A stretch of 64,000 bases of DNA from contig NZ_CAXBGE010000001.1 of the NCBI RefSeq assembly GCF_963975345.1, positions 186,001 through 250,000 of the forward strand. Reading direction: 5' to 3'. Below, piece after piece: positions 63,434 to 64,000 of this stretch. The notes beneath the pieces were generated by a model that worked only from the letters and a program-made list of their open reading frames with translations, did not search any database and was not told the DNA's origin. Numbering within the stretch: the first letter of the stretch is position 1; each line of letters begins with the position of its first letter. Made by a program: the position numbers and the translations under genes. This DNA is from Maricaulis sp963975345. Its GTDB lineage: Bacteria > Pseudomonadota > Alphaproteobacteria > Caulobacterales > Maricaulaceae.

Positions 63434-63880
63434 ATGATGTTGCACAGAGCAGTGATGGTCTCGAAGGCCCGGGTCGATCTTGGCGTCGGGGCGCTGAATG
63501 GCGATCTGGGCAGTATTCTGGCCTGTTGCATGAAGACGAGCACTGACGGCCATATGACCGGCGCCCTGATCTGGGATCGTGGCTGGTTCCTGGAAGTGCT
63601 GGAAGGTCGGCGCGATGCGCTGGAAGACTTCTGGCAATCCATCGCCAATGACCCGCGCCACGCTGACCCGCAACGTCTCGAATTGGTGCCGCTATCAAAG
63701 CGGGACTACCAGACCTGGTCCGTCGGCACGCCGCGCCGCGGCCGGGCCAATCACACCTTGCTCCAAAGCCTTCGCAGCCATGTCCCGACCGCCGGTGAGG
63801 TGCGGACTCACGTCCGCACCGTCATCGCCACCGGCCTGGTCGCTGAATCGCCGCCGCTGGTGTGTGCCGCCGGGGCTTAG
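63434..63880 (+). CDS. BLUF-like domain protein without the photochemical residues
   Basis: 148 residues if the start is the ATG at 63434; upstream in-frame starts give a basic, unlikely extension. The BLUF pattern is followed by MTGALIWDRGWFLEVLEGRRDALEDFWQSIANDPRH by pattern, then LVPLSKRDYQTWSVG. The position of the flavin-contacting Tyr reads VMVS, and the Gln of FxQxLEG is Glu (FLEVLEG). Both residues are needed for BLUF light sensing, so this is probably a blind relative used for protein contacts. It converges on a partial minus-strand frame. Confidence 0.65.
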   Translation: MMLHRAVMVSKARVDLGVGALNGDLGSILACCMKTSTDGHMTGALIWDRGWFLEVLEGRRDALEDFWQSIANDPRHADPQRLELVPLSKRDYQTWSVGTPRRGRANHTLLQSLRSHVPTAGEVRTHVRTVIATGLVAESPPLVCAAGA

Positions 63881-64000
63881 CCGGGCTGATCCCCGGTGAG
63901 TTGCGTGGCTGTCGCGTCCGGTTGTGCCGCCAGCGGCGGCCGCAGCGAGGCGACGATCTCACGCGCCAGTCGGCCAGAACGCGAACTGACGCCGACCGTG
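63877..64000 (-). CDS. C-terminal end of an unidentified gene, cut by window
   Basis: The minus strand is open from the window edge to a TAA at 63877, encoding about 40 residues with VSSRSGRLAREIVASLRPPL then an Ala/Gln/Thr-rich tail. The codon use looks coding. I cannot name a family. It ends four bases into the convergent BLUF-like gene. Confidence 0.45.
   Translation of the reverse strand, partial: TVGVSSRSGRLAREIVASLRPPLAAQPDATATQLTGDQPG

Overview
The window is high-GC chromosomal DNA from an alphaproteobacterium. The best fit is the Caulobacterales/Maricaulales side of the class (Maricaulis- or Hyphomonas-like), which is inference from gene content. Pointers are a TipF-like degenerate-EAL protein, an alphaproteobacterial CheZ beside a CheY, the runs xseA-DUF2093-M23 peptidase and MsbA-DUF4170-PmbA, and a DUF3035 lipoprotein. 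No rRNA, tRNA, CRISPR array, phage or intact insertion sequence is visible.
Layout. 1-8.9 kb: the 3' part of a zur/fur-type regulator, sapC, a ScsB/DsbD-type transmembrane thiol reductase, a small secreted protein, hisS, a secreted heptad-repeat protein and a Tat-exported NagZ-like GH3 enzyme. 8.9-12.5 kb: a lower-GC three-gene island of a cytosine-N4-type DNA methyltransferase, an ABC-type ATPase with an unrecognised N-terminal domain, and an HNH-like protein that has lost most zinc cysteines. This is the best candidate for a new anti-phage or restriction system. 12.6-17.6 kb: a serine hydrolase, an Lrp/AsnC regulator, a VOC protein divergent from a MarR regulator with a palindromic operator between them, and groES-groEL behind a CIRCE element. 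17.8-23.4 kb: an OmpA-type lipoprotein, TipF-like protein, HAD hydrolase, CheZ, CheY, a MaoC hydratase and ribF. 23.6-32.3 kb: housekeeping genes ileS-lspA-DUF3035-mutL, with rsmD and rluB on the other strand, then tadA-TfoX_N. 32.3-39.4 kb: mixed metabolic genes and a cytoplasmic CadC-like regulator divergent from a secreted protein, with direct repeats between them. 39.5-48.3 kb: purD divergent from xseA, DUF2093, an M23 peptidase, and a lipid A/Kdo operon (DUF374 acyltransferase, waaA, lpxK, LpxL-type acyltransferase). 48.3-55.7 kb: a CX5R phosphatase, a histidine kinase, the MsbA-DUF4170-PmbA run, MAPEG, a DsbA-family protein and a tiny flagellar-rod-like protein. 55.8-64 kb: a two-domain alpha/beta hydrolase, DUF1232, an AlaC-type aminotransferase, a CxxA DsbA-like protein, ubiD and a BLUF-like protein lacking the photochemical residues.
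Genes that work together: groES/groEL (HrcA-CIRCE regulation); waaA, lpxK and the acyltransferases with the MsbA-like flippase (outer-membrane lipid A); CheY/CheZ/TipF and the rod-like protein (motility); hisS, ileS, tadA, rsmD and rluB (translation); mutL and xseA (DNA repair); and the methyltransferase-ATPase-HNH set (probable defence).
Non-coding highlights: a composite intergenic repeat of about 0.6 kb present twice in opposite orientation (about 42.35-42.96 and 59.37-60.02 kb), a perfect 26-bp inverted repeat beside one copy, a further GTCATCC palindrome at 55.4 kb, a 28-bp duplication of the groEL tail downstream of groEL, and a hairpin abutting the mutL start codon.
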